A DNA stretch of 15,026 bases from Alphaproteobacteria bacterium UBA6149 (GCA_002423155.1 DIUV01000041.1:1-15026); one strand, 5' to 3'. Shown: positions 5,959 to 13,915, counted from the first letter of the stretch. Notes: generated from the letters alone by a model not told the origin. Translations and numbers: made by a program.

Positions 5959-8042
5959 CAACGCGTCCACGCTCTGCGCCCTAGCACATCGCAGACCGAC
6001 TCTTTTTTTACCACCTCGCCATCACGCAACCACCAAGCGGTTGCCCCTTTGCTGCGGAGTTCTTTTGAGTCGATATGCGCTTGTTTATAAGTACAAATAA
6101 ACCCAGCTTCTTCTACACCCAACATTGTATTATCATCTGAATTTTGAGTTTTCTCACCCAAATTCCCCATTGTCATACCGCTGAAGAGCGGTATCCATGT
6201 TTCACCACAAGCCTTAGAGCCAGATGTTAGGCATGGATACCGCTCTTCAGCGGCATGACGATGGATATTTATGTGGGTTTGTCGAGTTGGCAAAATATCC
6301 TGACAAACCAACCCCTCCACTTCCGTCTTACGGATTTTCTCCCCCAGCATCACGCTCCATTGTTTCACCACGAATTGCCGCACCGAGCTACCTTTGGCTA
6401 ATTTCCAGCCATCTGCTTCATGAATAGCAATGAATTTTCCATCCGCACTGGCAATCACATCGGGCGAGCTCACCCATAACAAACTCAATAATGCAACCCC
6501 AACCATTGCCACCCCTACGCCGCGCCAACGCCAGCTATAAGCTAATAAAATAATCGCAATACCAAAACCTGTACTTGCAATTGCCCAATCAGGCATGGGA
6601 GGTACGGCAATCGAGGCATATTCTAAGGATGAAACCTTATAAGCAATTGCTTCTAATATGTTTATACCTTTTTCAGCGAGCCAGAAAACATATTTTTCTG
6701 CCCCCACAGCCAACATTGGCAAGACCAACAAAAGGCAAGGCATCACCCAAAATGCCAACACCCAATGTCCTAAAATATTCGCAAAAATCCCTAAGGGCGT
6801 AAAAACATGAAAATGCGCCATCACTAAAGGCTCGCTAATTAACGATGCAACGCCTGAGGCTAATAAAACTTCCGCCACATAATATACTGGTTTATATAAT
6901 CTATCGCGCATAATTGCGGCAGTTTCATGCACATATACCAACAATGCCAAAGTAGCCGCAAAGGAGAGCTGAAAGCCGGCTTCCAACAAAGAAGATGGCT
7001 GATAAACCAATAATATAAATGCTGCCCAAATCAAACTACGCCGGGCATTCGCTTCCCTCCCCAGCAAAATAGCGAGTAAAAACAAAAACACCATCACCCA
7101 CGCCCTAAATGCAGGTAATTGAAACCCAGAAATCGCCAAATACATAAAAGTAGCAATAATCGCCCAGATAGCAGCAATTTTTTTGATATTATAACGCAGG
7201 GCAAAAATGGGAACCAATGCCAGCATAGCGCGTAACCAACCATAGGTAAGCAAAGAGACAATCACCATGTGCGCCCCCGAAACCGAGAGCATATGAGTTA
7301 ACCCCGAACGCTGAAAAGCGGTTTGGGTTTTTTTGCTAATACCTGTTTGGTCGCCAGTTAATAAGGCGCTGGCAATAGCAGCTGCATCGCCAGACATATT
7401 CGCCAAAACTTGCTCTTGCAGCCATAAACGAGCATTTATGAACATATCTTGCCAGTTAGCTTGCGACTTTTCCAACCAATCGGCAGGTGCCGTTGCATAA
7501 CCCATGGCACCAATCTGGCGAAAATAGAAATAACGTGCAAAGTCAAATGCATGTGGCATTACTGGGTCAGAAGGAGCATAAAGCTTAACGGGCACACGAA
7601 TACGCATTTGCAAAGGCGGCGGCACCGCTTCTTGTAAAGTCAAACGCAAATGGCTGGGTGTTTGTTCCGCAGGCAAATCTGCCAATTTTATCTGATCTAA
7701 CAATAAACGATATTTATCATCACTCGCTTGCACATCAATTACACGCCCTTCTAACACTCCTTGCCAAGTAGCGCTGGGCAAAGCAGGAGCATTTAAACGC
7801 AAAGCCTGCCAACTCGCCAAAGCAAAGCCTGCACCAATTAAAAACAATATAAATAACAACCAAAAAGCACGATAATTCTGCCGCAACTTCCACATAAACG
7901 GCAGCAACAATAAAATCCCCCCCGACCAAATAATCGGCAGCTCAAAGGGCAAGAAAAAATAACTCGCAATCCCCACCGCCAACCAAAAAGGCAGCCATTC
8001 AACAATATTAAATGAAGTGGTGGAGGCAAATGCGCTTGACAA
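5955..8042 (-). CDS. comEC: ComEC/Rec2-type DNA uptake channel protein
   Basis: This inner-membrane protein is expected to carry single-stranded DNA into the cytosol during transformation. The 695 residues show N-terminal helices and a soluble OB-like segment (about 90-170). The Competence domain follows, marked by ALLTGDQTGISKKTQTAF and LTHMLSVSGAHMVIVS near residues 221-260, then many further helices to about residue 530. The C-terminal soluble part contains an in-frame insertion of a palindromic repeat (about residues 593-626). After it the usual family tail resumes (GATAWWLRDGEVVKKESV...GRRAWT). No metallo-beta-lactamase domain is visible, as in many alphaproteobacterial forms. The best start is a TTG at 8042: there is no nearby ATG, an in-frame stop lies just upstream, and the ribosome binding site is weak, so the N terminus is uncertain. 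The 135-base gap to hemY holds no clear promoter. Confidence 0.9.
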   Translation of the reverse strand: MSSAFASTTSFNIVEWLPFWLAVGIASYFFLPFELPIIWSGGILLLLPFMWKLRQNYRAFWLLFILFLIGAGFALASWQALRLNAPALPSATWQGVLEGRVIDVQASDDKYRLLLDQIKLADLPAEQTPSHLRLTLQEAVPPPLQMRIRVPVKLYAPSDPVMPHAFDFARYFYFRQIGAMGYATAPADWLEKSQANWQDMFINARLWLQEQVLANMSGDAAAIASALLTGDQTGISKKTQTAFQRSGLTHMLSVSGAHMVIVSLLTYGWLRAMLALVPIFALRYNIKKIAAIWAIIATFMYLAISGFQLPAFRAWVMVFLFLLAILLGREANARRSLIWAAFILLVYQPSSLLEAGFQLSFAATLALLVYVHETAAIMRDRLYKPVYYVAEVLLASGVASLISEPLVMAHFHVFTPLGIFANILGHWVLAFWVMPCLLLVLPMLAVGAEKYVFWLAEKGINILEAIAYKVSSLEYASIAVPPMPDWAIASTGFGIAIILLAYSWRWRGVGVAMVGVALLSLLWVSSPDVIASADGKFIAIHEADGWKLAKGSSVRQFVVKQWSVMLGEKIRKTEVEGLVCQDILPTRQTHINIHRHAAEERYPCLTSGSKACGETWIPLFSGMTMGNLGEKTQNSDDNTMLGVEEAGFICTYKQAHIDSKELRSKGATAWWLRDGEVVKKESVCDVLGRRAWTRC
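6167..6264. repeat. Palindromic element inserted in frame within comEC
   Basis: Arms 6167-6199 and 6232-6264 are 33-base inverted repeats with two mismatches, around a 32-base spacer. Each arm contains its own hairpin, ACCGCT-GAAG-AGCGGT on the left and the complementary ACCGCT-CTTC-AGCGGC on the right. Inner ends carry catggat and the outer right end continues ggatattt, exactly as after the 4471-4568 copy, so this is the same family. It is read through by comEC on the minus strand without a stop codon. Confidence 0.9.
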
Positions 8043-8177
8043 ATAATTAATCTTTGCTTAAGGGTAAAACATTATTTTTCACTCTACACTACAACACTAT
8101 TAACAACAGTGTATTTTATTATATTTCAGAATTATCCGTCGTTATAATGGTTTCCAACCTGACCAATCTTTGTTATA

Positions 8178-9494
8178 TTAAGCCAAAAGATATTGACGAC
8201 TATTCGCCCCCATTTTTTCTTGCTTACCCCATATAATACTATCAAAACCATCACAAACAGAACAGCGTAATTCCCATTTAGGTAAATTATGCCCACATTT
8301 TTGGCAATGCCATACAGGATTAACAATTGCTTGATTAGCTTTTTCTAACCATCTGGCAGTTTCTTGGAAATCTTGTTTTTCTGCGCGTTCAATATCGGCA
8401 ACCAAGCTGTAAATACGGCTTTGTGCTTCTAAATCAAGCGCCAGGCTCAAACTGTTACGCGCAATTTTCCACGCGCGATTATGAATGGCAATGCGAGCTA
8501 ATAATAAATGGCTTTCTAAATGCCCAGCACGCAAATTAGCGAGGCTTTCCGCCATTTTTCCTAATTTCTCTGCTGGTTCATCTTTTCCAATTATAATGAG
8601 TAAATCAACCAATTCAGGATGAGGAGCCGCCTTCCAACTTTTTTGTAATATTTTTATCGCGGATGATTTTTTGCCTAGGTGGAGCAGCATTTCCACATAG
8701 AATTTAGTGTTTTCAATCAAGTTAGGGGCCAGTTTATGCGCCTTACTGGTGAGGGCAAAATCCGCATCGCTAAAATTATGTTTTATTTGGCTATAAGCAT
8801 AAATTGCATTCAGGCGTTTTTTGGTTTTTGCATCTAAATATTTGCCAAATAAATGAAATTGATTAATTAATTCATCTGCTTTTGCCCAGTTCTTTTGCAG
8901 TAGTAACAAATCAAACAAACTAATTATGGAGTTTGCATCATGTATATCTAGCTCATGTGCTTTTTGCGCATAAACCAATGCCAGATTTAAATCCTTACGT
9001 TTGCGGGCTAAATTGCTCAAAGTGGTAGCCGCCAATAACCCACCTATTTTATCATCTAACAAAGATTGTAAATGTAATTCTGCTTTGGCATCTTGCCCTT
9101 TGCGCAAACAAATTTGCGCTTTTAATAAAGCTGGTAGCGGATTTTCCTGCAATAATTTTTCGGTTTGTTTTAAGTGTTTTTCTGATTTTTCCAAATCACC
9201 ATTGGCAAGCGCAAACAGGCTGATGCTAAGTGCTTGTGTGCCATTAATGAGCTTTTTTTCGCGGTTAGCAACGCGCAAATTATGCGGCAAATCTATAATT
9301 TTTATAATAAGAGTCAGCAGTAAAAAACCACCCAGAAACAACAACAAACCACCACCAATGGCTACTGCTGGCGTGGTTTCCAGCTGATAACCAAATCCGT
9401 CAATTGCAAAAATTGGAGGAAATTCTTGGAGTTTCTCCGCTACAATTCCGGTTAGTATGATTAATAGAATGAATAACACTACGCGCCTAATCAT
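8178..9494 (-). CDS. hemY: HemY-like inner-membrane TPR protein with C-terminal zinc ribbon
   Basis: This is the membrane-anchored TPR protein that follows hemD in many Proteobacteria, not the oxidase also called HemY. Its exact role in tetrapyrrole synthesis is unsettled; scaffolding is the usual suggestion. Two hydrophobic helices (about 5-24 and 47-68) form the HemY N-terminal domain. A long all-helical TPR region follows (about 85-390). Residues 395-423 then hold W-H-C-x2-C-G-H, R-C-x2-C and a closing DSIIW, a four-cysteine ribbon (C397, C400, C411, C414) like the rubredoxin-type end of LapB. This ribbon is also seen in other alphaproteobacterial HemY proteins as I recall them. The ATG overlaps the end of the preceding gene by eight bases, so translation is probably coupled. 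It is the last gene of the hem operon. Confidence 0.88.
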   Translation of the reverse strand: MIRRVVLFILLIILTGIVAEKLQEFPPIFAIDGFGYQLETTPAVAIGGGLLLFLGGFLLLTLIIKIIDLPHNLRVANREKKLINGTQALSISLFALANGDLEKSEKHLKQTEKLLQENPLPALLKAQICLRKGQDAKAELHLQSLLDDKIGGLLAATTLSNLARKRKDLNLALVYAQKAHELDIHDANSIISLFDLLLLQKNWAKADELINQFHLFGKYLDAKTKKRLNAIYAYSQIKHNFSDADFALTSKAHKLAPNLIENTKFYVEMLLHLGKKSSAIKILQKSWKAAPHPELVDLLIIIGKDEPAEKLGKMAESLANLRAGHLESHLLLARIAIHNRAWKIARNSLSLALDLEAQSRIYSLVADIERAEKQDFQETARWLEKANQAIVNPVWHCQKCGHNLPKWELRCSVCDGFDSIIWGKQEKMGANSRQYLLA

Positions 9495-10488
9495 AATGTT
9501 TCTCGCCTAATATTGCCTGCCGCAACTCATTAAATGCGCTCATGATTTTTTGCTGATACAAGGCTTGTTCGCGCCAATTAACAAAATAAATTTCATCATT
9601 TTTGGGTAAGTTTTTTAGCTCTTTCAAACTTTGGGCAATATCTTGCTTTTGCACCGCATATTCTGCCCGAGCAATAATAGATGCACTATCTGCTCCTTGA
9701 TGCGTTTGCCCTATTTTACGAATTTTTACTAATGATTTCAGATTATTGGCAGTTTGCGAAAACAAGCTTGCAGAAGCAATATCTTTATTTTCTGTTTGAT
9801 TCTCCCAATTATCACGCGCTTGCTTAAATGATTTTTGCAATTCATCAGCTGTGCTAATTGGCTTAGTTCCACCAGCTAGCAATATTTGCAAAGCATTCTC
9901 TAGCTCATTATTATTCTGGGCATTATTATTCTGGGCATTATTATTCTGGGCATTATTATTCTGGGCATCAATATTAAGCTCACTATTTATTAGCCTATCA
10001 ACTACATCAGAAAAATTTTCTCCTGCTAATAATTTCTCTTTTAATTCGTAATAAAGCAATTTAGCATCAGTTTTATCAACATCTTCTTGCTGAATTACTG
10101 GTTCAATTATTTTTGCTTCTTGAGTTTGCAAAACTTTTTCAGGCTCTTCAGTTGCCCCCTCCTCACTAGCTTGCACATTGTTTTCTATAACATTTTCTGC
10201 TAATTGAGTGGATAAAGACTTTACCTGTGCCTCTAAATTATTGATTTTATTTTCTAATAAATCTATACGTGCGGCGGAGAAATCATTATTTTCTTTAAAG
10301 GAAGTGTTTTTTTCTACCAAGGCATTTTCAGCTAAAGGTTTTTTCTGAGGAATCAGTTTAATCGTCACACTAATAATTAGTATTAACAGTAAAACACCCG
10401 ACAAAATCTGCCAATATTTGCGCAAAAACAGCACTAATTTGGGGGTGGTTACTTCAGTAAAAACTGCTTCTTGCGCTTCATTTTCCAT
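9487..10488 (-). CDS. Mic60/mitofilin-like inner-membrane protein (HemX position)
   Basis: In Alphaproteobacteria the gene between hemD and hemY encodes a homologue of mitochondrial Mic60, which shapes inner-membrane folds and contacts the outer membrane. The 333 residues fit that architecture. A short cytosolic start is followed by one transmembrane helix (about 25-48). A coiled coil follows (RIDLLENKINNLEAQVKSL, about 73-95), then a Gln/Glu-rich linker and a C-terminal helical domain. That domain contains LVKIRKIG...DSASIIARAEYAVQ and SLKELKNLP, which resemble the mitofilin end. The linker holds a low-complexity tract made of Asn-Asn-Asn-Ala-Gln units encoded by a 15-base tandem repeat. It starts four bases after the hemD stop and overlaps hemY. 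Position and layout support the call more than sequence identity does. Confidence 0.78.
   Translation of the reverse strand: MENEAQEAVFTEVTTPKLVLFLRKYWQILSGVLLLILIISVTIKLIPQKKPLAENALVEKNTSFKENNDFSAARIDLLENKINNLEAQVKSLSTQLAENVIENNVQASEEGATEEPEKVLQTQEAKIIEPVIQQEDVDKTDAKLLYYELKEKLLAGENFSDVVDRLINSELNIDAQNNNAQNNNAQNNNAQNNNELENALQILLAGGTKPISTADELQKSFKQARDNWENQTENKDIASASLFSQTANNLKSLVKIRKIGQTHQGADSASIIARAEYAVQKQDIAQSLKELKNLPKNDEIYFVNWREQALYQQKIMSAFNELRQAILGEKHYD
9906..9965. repeat. Four perfect 15-base tandem repeats inside the mic60-like gene
   Basis: cattattattctggg occurs four times without a mismatch (9906-9920, 9921-9935, 9936-9950, 9951-9965), with a decayed fifth start at 9966. On the coding strand each unit adds five residues (A-Q-N-N-N), so copy changes keep the frame. 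Identical copies point to recent slippage expansion. Confidence 0.95.
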
Positions 10489-10492
10489 ATTT

Positions 10493-11203
10493 TTACTTTA
10501 AAGATAATTTTTCTAATTCCAATATAATCGATTCTTCACTGGGTTTCGCACTGATTATAATTTTGTTCCACTTAATATTTTTTATTCTTTGAGCAATTTT
10601 ATCACTTAAACAAAATGCATTTACTTGGGCACATTCAGATAACAAATCATGCTTTTCCAAAAGATTAACCAAAACATCTGCCATCCGAGAAGAATAAAAT
10701 ATTACAGATTTTATTTCTCCCCTTCGCCAAGCATTTATAATTTCTATCGGCAGATTTAAGCAGCTTTTGCTGGAATACACAATTATTTCTTCTGCTAATA
10801 GATTTTTTGCCTGCAATTTTCCAACAATATCAGTACTTACATGCTCCCCCCGCAAATAAAGAAAATATCTATCAGCGGCAAAATCAACTAATAATAATTC
10901 CTCCGCATTTTTGCTACATGATTTTATATTAACAAACCCCATATCAAGCGCCTTTTGTGCACTTTTTTCTCCAACAATATGCAGCGGAAAATCCACAAAA
11001 TTCTGAGCACATGCTAAAGCATTTTGGCTAGTAATAATAATTTCTAAATTTGCCGGCAATTTTTCGCCAACTTGCAGATTTAAAACTGCTAATTCATAAA
11101 AAACAATCTCGCTAATAGCCAACGACAACGCCGAAAAACCCCTCGCACGCAATATTTCCACCGAAGATAATGCTTGGGGTAAAGAACGCGGTACGAGTAT
11201 CAT
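10493..11203 (-). CDS. hemD: Uroporphyrinogen-III synthase
   Basis: Closes and inverts ring D of hydroxymethylbilane to give uroporphyrinogen III, the branch point for heme, siroheme and cobalamin. HemD is poorly conserved, so the call leans on position (between hemC and mic60/hemY) and on the overall pattern. The 236 residues show two Rossmann-like halves, an opening ILVPRSLPQALSSVEILRARGF typical of the family, and alternating strands and helices such as EIIITSQNALACA, ADRYFLYLRGEHVSTDIVGKL and SVIFYSSRMADVLVNLL. The ATG at 11203 sits three bases from the inner end of the large palindrome, so its ribosome binding region is part of that structure. The codons are AT-rich like those of the next two genes. 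Confidence 0.88.
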   Translation of the reverse strand: MILVPRSLPQALSSVEILRARGFSALSLAISEIVFYELAVLNLQVGEKLPANLEIIITSQNALACAQNFVDFPLHIVGEKSAQKALDMGFVNIKSCSKNAEELLLVDFAADRYFLYLRGEHVSTDIVGKLQAKNLLAEEIIVYSSKSCLNLPIEIINAWRRGEIKSVIFYSSRMADVLVNLLEKHDLLSECAQVNAFCLSDKIAQRIKNIKWNKIIISAKPSEESIILELEKLSLK

Positions 11204-11206
11204 AAA

Positions 11207-11350
11207 AAACTTCTTTTATTTGTAATTGTAGCAACGCATCTGCGCCGTTTCTTCTTCTTCAGAATCCTCACGTAGCTCCGCTACGCTGCGGTTCTTCATC
11301 AGAAAGAAACAACTCAGCTGCATCACTACAATTACAAATAAAAGAAGTTT
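11207..11350. repeat. 144-base imperfect palindrome between hemC and hemD
   Basis: The outer 25 bases (11207-11231 and 11326-11350) are perfect inverted repeats. The inner parts continue to pair imperfectly (gtttctt with aagaaac; gcatctg with cagctgc) down to a central hairpin CGTAGC-TCC-GCTACG at 11271-11285. It therefore folds almost end to end. The right arm carries the hemC stop codon and the codons for its last residues. The left arm ends just before the hemD ATG. No second copy is in the window. It could be an inserted element or an RNA hairpin that sets the hemC to hemD expression ratio. Confidence 0.93.
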
Positions 11351-12264
11351 AATATATGAGCAGCTTCGTGGCGCAACTGCTCGCCCGCATCCCTACCCAG
11401 AGAATATGCATCTTGCAAATTACCTGTACGCGTGGTGGCATAAAAAACCGACCCATCATTAGCAAAAACCTCGGCTCGCAGAAATAAATCACCATTAGCT
11501 TGTAAAACCGCATGCCCCGCAATTGGAGTGCGGCAAGAACCATCCAAAGCGGCGAGCATCGCACGTTCGGCTTGGGTGCATATTTGGCTAGGTGCGTGAT
11601 TTAATTTACTAAGCATTTGTAAAATATCTACATCATCTTCGCGACATTCAATCCCTATTGCCCCTTGCGCAACTGCGGGCAAAAGCATATCTGTTTCAAT
11701 AATCGCCGCAATTTTTGCATCAGAATTTAAGCGTTTTAATCCTGCAAAAGACAACAAAGTAGCATCAGCAACTTTATCCTGCAATTTTTGCAAACGAGTC
11801 GCAACATTGCCACGAAAGGGAACAATTTGCAAATCTGGGCGCAAATGCAGCAATTGCGCAGCGCGGCGCACTGAAGAAGTGCCAAAACGAGTATTTTGAG
11901 GCAAATTTTGCAAAGAATCCGCACAGGGAGAAAGCAATGCCTCGCGCACATCCTCACGCTCTAAAACACATGGGATAATAAGTCCTGCGGGCAATTTAGT
12001 TTCCATATCTTTCAGTGAATGGACGGCAATATCAATGCGTTTATCTAATAATGTTTCCTCTAACTCCTTGGCGAACAACCCCTTCCCCCCAATTTCTGCC
12101 AAAGATACTTGCAGATGTTTATCACCAGAAGTTTGCATCGGAACAATTTCAACCAATAAATTCGGGAACTCATCCGCCAGTAATTTGCGGACAATTTCGG
12201 TTTGTGCCAAGGCAAGAGCGCTGGAGCGCGTACCAATTTTTAATTTTTCTGGATAGTTTAACAT
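11332..12264 (-). CDS. hemC: Porphobilinogen deaminase (hydroxymethylbilane synthase)
   Basis: Joins four porphobilinogens into hydroxymethylbilane in the cytosol. The 310 residues are full length. Visible motifs are KIGTRSSALALAQTE at the start, TSGDK, GKGLFAKELEETLL, the catalytic aspartate D86 in VHSLKDM, RFGTSSVRRAAQL, FRGNVATRL, LPAVAQGAIGIECR, and the dipyrromethane cofactor cysteine C244 in LDGSCRTPIAGHA. The first ATG (12264) is supported by the conserved KIGTRSS beginning eight residues later; its ribosome binding site is weak. The gene heads the hem operon and diverges from tsaD across 46 bases, the standard alphaproteobacterial arrangement. The last five residues, NFFYL, and the TAA fall in the right arm of the large palindrome, so the native C terminus may have been replaced. 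Confidence 0.96.
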   Translation of the reverse strand: MLNYPEKLKIGTRSSALALAQTEIVRKLLADEFPNLLVEIVPMQTSGDKHLQVSLAEIGGKGLFAKELEETLLDKRIDIAVHSLKDMETKLPAGLIIPCVLEREDVREALLSPCADSLQNLPQNTRFGTSSVRRAAQLLHLRPDLQIVPFRGNVATRLQKLQDKVADATLLSFAGLKRLNSDAKIAAIIETDMLLPAVAQGAIGIECREDDVDILQMLSKLNHAPSQICTQAERAMLAALDGSCRTPIAGHAVLQANGDLFLRAEVFANDGSVFYATTRTGNLQDAYSLGRDAGEQLRHEAAHILNFFYL

Positions 12265-12310
12265 GCTTGCATTATGAATAATTAAAACAAATATTCAATT
12301 AGTAAAAATC
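12265..12310. promoter_or_regulatory. 46-base divergent promoter region between hemC and tsaD
   Basis: The spacer is almost all A and T and must serve both genes if they are not transcribed from farther away. Toward tsaD, ttgcat (12267-12272) and aatatt (12290-12295) have a 17-base spacing. Toward hemC, ttgaat and cataat lie 16 bases apart on the minus strand, but this would place the start site almost at the hemC ATG. Neither is a strong match. Confidence 0.3.
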
Positions 12311-13351
12311 ATGTCATCCCCATTAAAAATACTCGGCATAGAAACCAGTTGCGACGAAACTGCGGCGGCAATAGTTACTTCTGATAAAAAAATATTAGCA
12401 AATATTGTGCTTTCACAATTGGATGAACATTGTGAATATGGCGGAGTAGTGCCCGAAATTGCCGCACGCGCCCATTTGGAATATCTGGAAAATATTGTGC
12501 AATCTGCTTTGAGCGAAGCAAAACTAGGTTTTGCAGATTTAGATGCAATCGCCGTAACCGCAGGACCAGGGCTTATTGGCGGAGTAATTGTAGGTCTAAT
12601 GGCGGCTAAATCTTACGCCAGTGTCTATAAAAAACCTTTGCTTCCAATTAATCATCTGGAAGGGCACGCACTTACAGTGCGTTTGGAAGCGGATATTGCT
12701 TTTCCCTATCTGTTATTATTAGTTTCGGGCGGACATTGCGAGGTGTTGGTGGCGGAAAGCTTAAGTCATTATCGCGTTCTGGGTCGCACCTTAGATGATG
12801 CACTGGGTGAGGCATTTGATAAAGTTGCTAAAATGCTGGGGCTGGAATATCCGGGAGGTCCAAAAATTGAGCAACGCGCTGCTTTGGGTAATGCGCAACG
12901 CTTCCAATTCCCCAAACCCTTATTAGGCAGGCAGGGCTGCGATTTTTCATTCTCTGGCTTAAAAACTGCCGTAAGACTACAACTGCAAGCTTTAGAAAAT
13001 GTAAGTGAAGCAGATAAAAACGACATAGCCGCAAGTTTTCAACACACCGTAACCGAGATTTTACAAGACAGATTGCGGCACGCACTGGAAATTTTTTGTC
13101 AGGAATATCCGCAAGGAAAATTTTTGGTGCTCGCCGGCGGAGTAGCCGCCAACCAGACTATCTGCAAAGCTTTAGAAAAATTAGCCCTAAAATATGGTTT
13201 GCAACTCGCATCCCCCAGCATTGCCCTGTGCACAGATAATGCCGCAATGATTGCCTGGGCAGGCGCAGAAAGAATGCGCGCAGGAATATTAGATAAAAAT
13301 GCCCTAATGATTGAGCCGCGAGCACGTTGGCCATTATCGGAGTTGTTGTGA
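12311..13351 (+). CDS. tsaD: tRNA N6-adenosine threonylcarbamoyltransferase
   Basis: Transfers the threonylcarbamoyl group from threonylcarbamoyl-AMP to A37 of ANN-decoding tRNAs (t6A), working with TsaB and TsaE in bacteria. The 346 residues contain the whole ASKHA-fold set: ILGIETSCDETAAAIV, GGVVPEIAARAHLE, VTAGPGLIGGVIVGLMAAK, the metal-binding H115 and H119 in NHLEGH, LLVSGGHCEV, GRTLDDALGEAFDKVAKMLGL, YPGGP, DFSFSGLKTAVR, LAGGVAANQ and the late metal ligand in LCTDNAAMIAW. The ATG at 12311 places the first motif at residue 7, as in relatives. No ribosome binding site is obvious. The usual downstream neighbour in Alphaproteobacteria, gpsA, is absent. Stacked hairpins and accessory DNA follow instead, which suggests a rearrangement boundary. 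Confidence 0.97.
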   Translation: MSSPLKILGIETSCDETAAAIVTSDKKILANIVLSQLDEHCEYGGVVPEIAARAHLEYLENIVQSALSEAKLGFADLDAIAVTAGPGLIGGVIVGLMAAKSYASVYKKPLLPINHLEGHALTVRLEADIAFPYLLLLVSGGHCEVLVAESLSHYRVLGRTLDDALGEAFDKVAKMLGLEYPGGPKIEQRAALGNAQRFQFPKPLLGRQGCDFSFSGLKTAVRLQLQALENVSEADKNDIAASFQHTVTEILQDRLRHALEIFCQEYPQGKFLVLAGGVAANQTICKALEKLALKYGLQLASPSIALCTDNAAMIAWAGAERMRAGILDKNALMIEPRARWPLSELL

Positions 13352-13356
13352 TTTGG

Positions 13357-13438
13357 TATAGCAATTTCTAATTTTACTTACGTAGATAACTTGAAATTGC
13401 TATAGTCTTGCGACTGCAAGACCGCGGCGCGTGCCGCG
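13357..13438. repeat. Three stacked perfect hairpins after tsaD
   Basis: Three inverted repeats lie end to end. tatagcaatttc (13357-13368) pairs with gaaattgctata (13393-13404) around a 24-base AT-rich loop. GTCTTGC-GACT-GCAAGAC occupies 13405-13422. CGCGGC-GCGT-GCCGCG occupies 13423-13438. The abrupt change from AT-rich to GC-rich stems and the lack of a T run argue against an ordinary terminator. A MITE-like or other palindromic element, different from the comEC family, is more likely. The spacer to the next gene holds no coding region I can see. Confidence 0.8.
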
Positions 13439-13478
13439 TGAGCCTTAGTGGCGTTTGAACGTTAACTTTAAAGAATAA

Positions 13479-13511
13479 GGTCCCAGACAGTTTTTACACA
13501 AATCTGAGACC
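13479..13511 (-). terminator. Hairpin downstream of the small membrane protein gene, possible terminator
   Basis: ggtcccaga (13479-13487) pairs with tctgagacc (13503-13511), eight Watson-Crick pairs plus one G-T wobble when read on the minus strand, with a 15-base loop. It lies 11 bases beyond the stop codon of the minus-strand gene and is followed by ttattcttt. The long loop and interrupted T run make it a moderate terminator; an IS end is an alternative. Confidence 0.45.
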
Positions 13512-13522
13512 CAAGACAAAAA

Positions 13523-13915
13523 TTATTCATGCGTTTCCAACAAGCAATCCGAAGCTTCAGAAATCAGCCCCAGAAAGACTAATCCACCAGCCGCATAGAG
13601 AATTTCTATGGGCAGCCATTTGTGCAATATATCCACAGGACAATGCCCATAGAATACATCAACAAAACAAAGGGATGAAATTACACCCCAAACCGCGAAG
13701 CCAGCCAGACAAAAGTAAAAACTATCTCGGCGAAAACTCCACAATTTTTGCCAGGAAACAATCGCACTCCCTAAATGAAAGGGAGCAAAAACTGCCACTC
13801 CAACTTTTGGAAGGATTTCTTTTGCTTTCTCCGATTTGACGTACCAGATAAACATGGCAACGGCAGCTACAGACAAAGAAACAGACCAAACAAACAAAAA
13901 AGTTAAATCAGCCAT
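13523..13915 (-). CDS. Four-helix inner-membrane protein of unknown function
   Basis: No family is recognised. The start at 13915 is chosen over an upstream in-frame start at 13993 because aaggag (13922-13927) lies six bases before it, which is ideal. The 130-residue protein then begins MADLTF. It has four hydrophobic segments, near residues 4-27, 41-60, 69-95 and 103-123. A short positively charged loop follows the first (VKSEKAKEILPK), and a likely exported loop after the third contains VDVFYGHCPVD. It ends in a short acidic tail. No catalytic motif is visible. Its neighbours are hairpins on the left and a broken ahpD on the right, so context gives no hint. The good ribosome binding site and clean membrane topology argue that it is a real gene. 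Confidence 0.7.
   Translation of the reverse strand: MADLTFLFVWSVSLSVAAVAMFIWYVKSEKAKEILPKVGVAVFAPFHLGSAIVSWQKLWSFRRDSFYFCLAGFAVWGVISSLCFVDVFYGHCPVDILHKWLPIEILYAAGGLVFLGLISEASDCLLETHE

Noticed and set aside
6224..6427. 67-residue plus-strand frame over the comEC repeat
   Set aside because: It exists because the palindromic element lacks stops on both strands; it has no ribosome binding site and is antisense to comEC.
9906..9965. CRISPR-like array
   Set aside because: The 15-base units are contiguous with no spacers and lie in frame inside a coding region.
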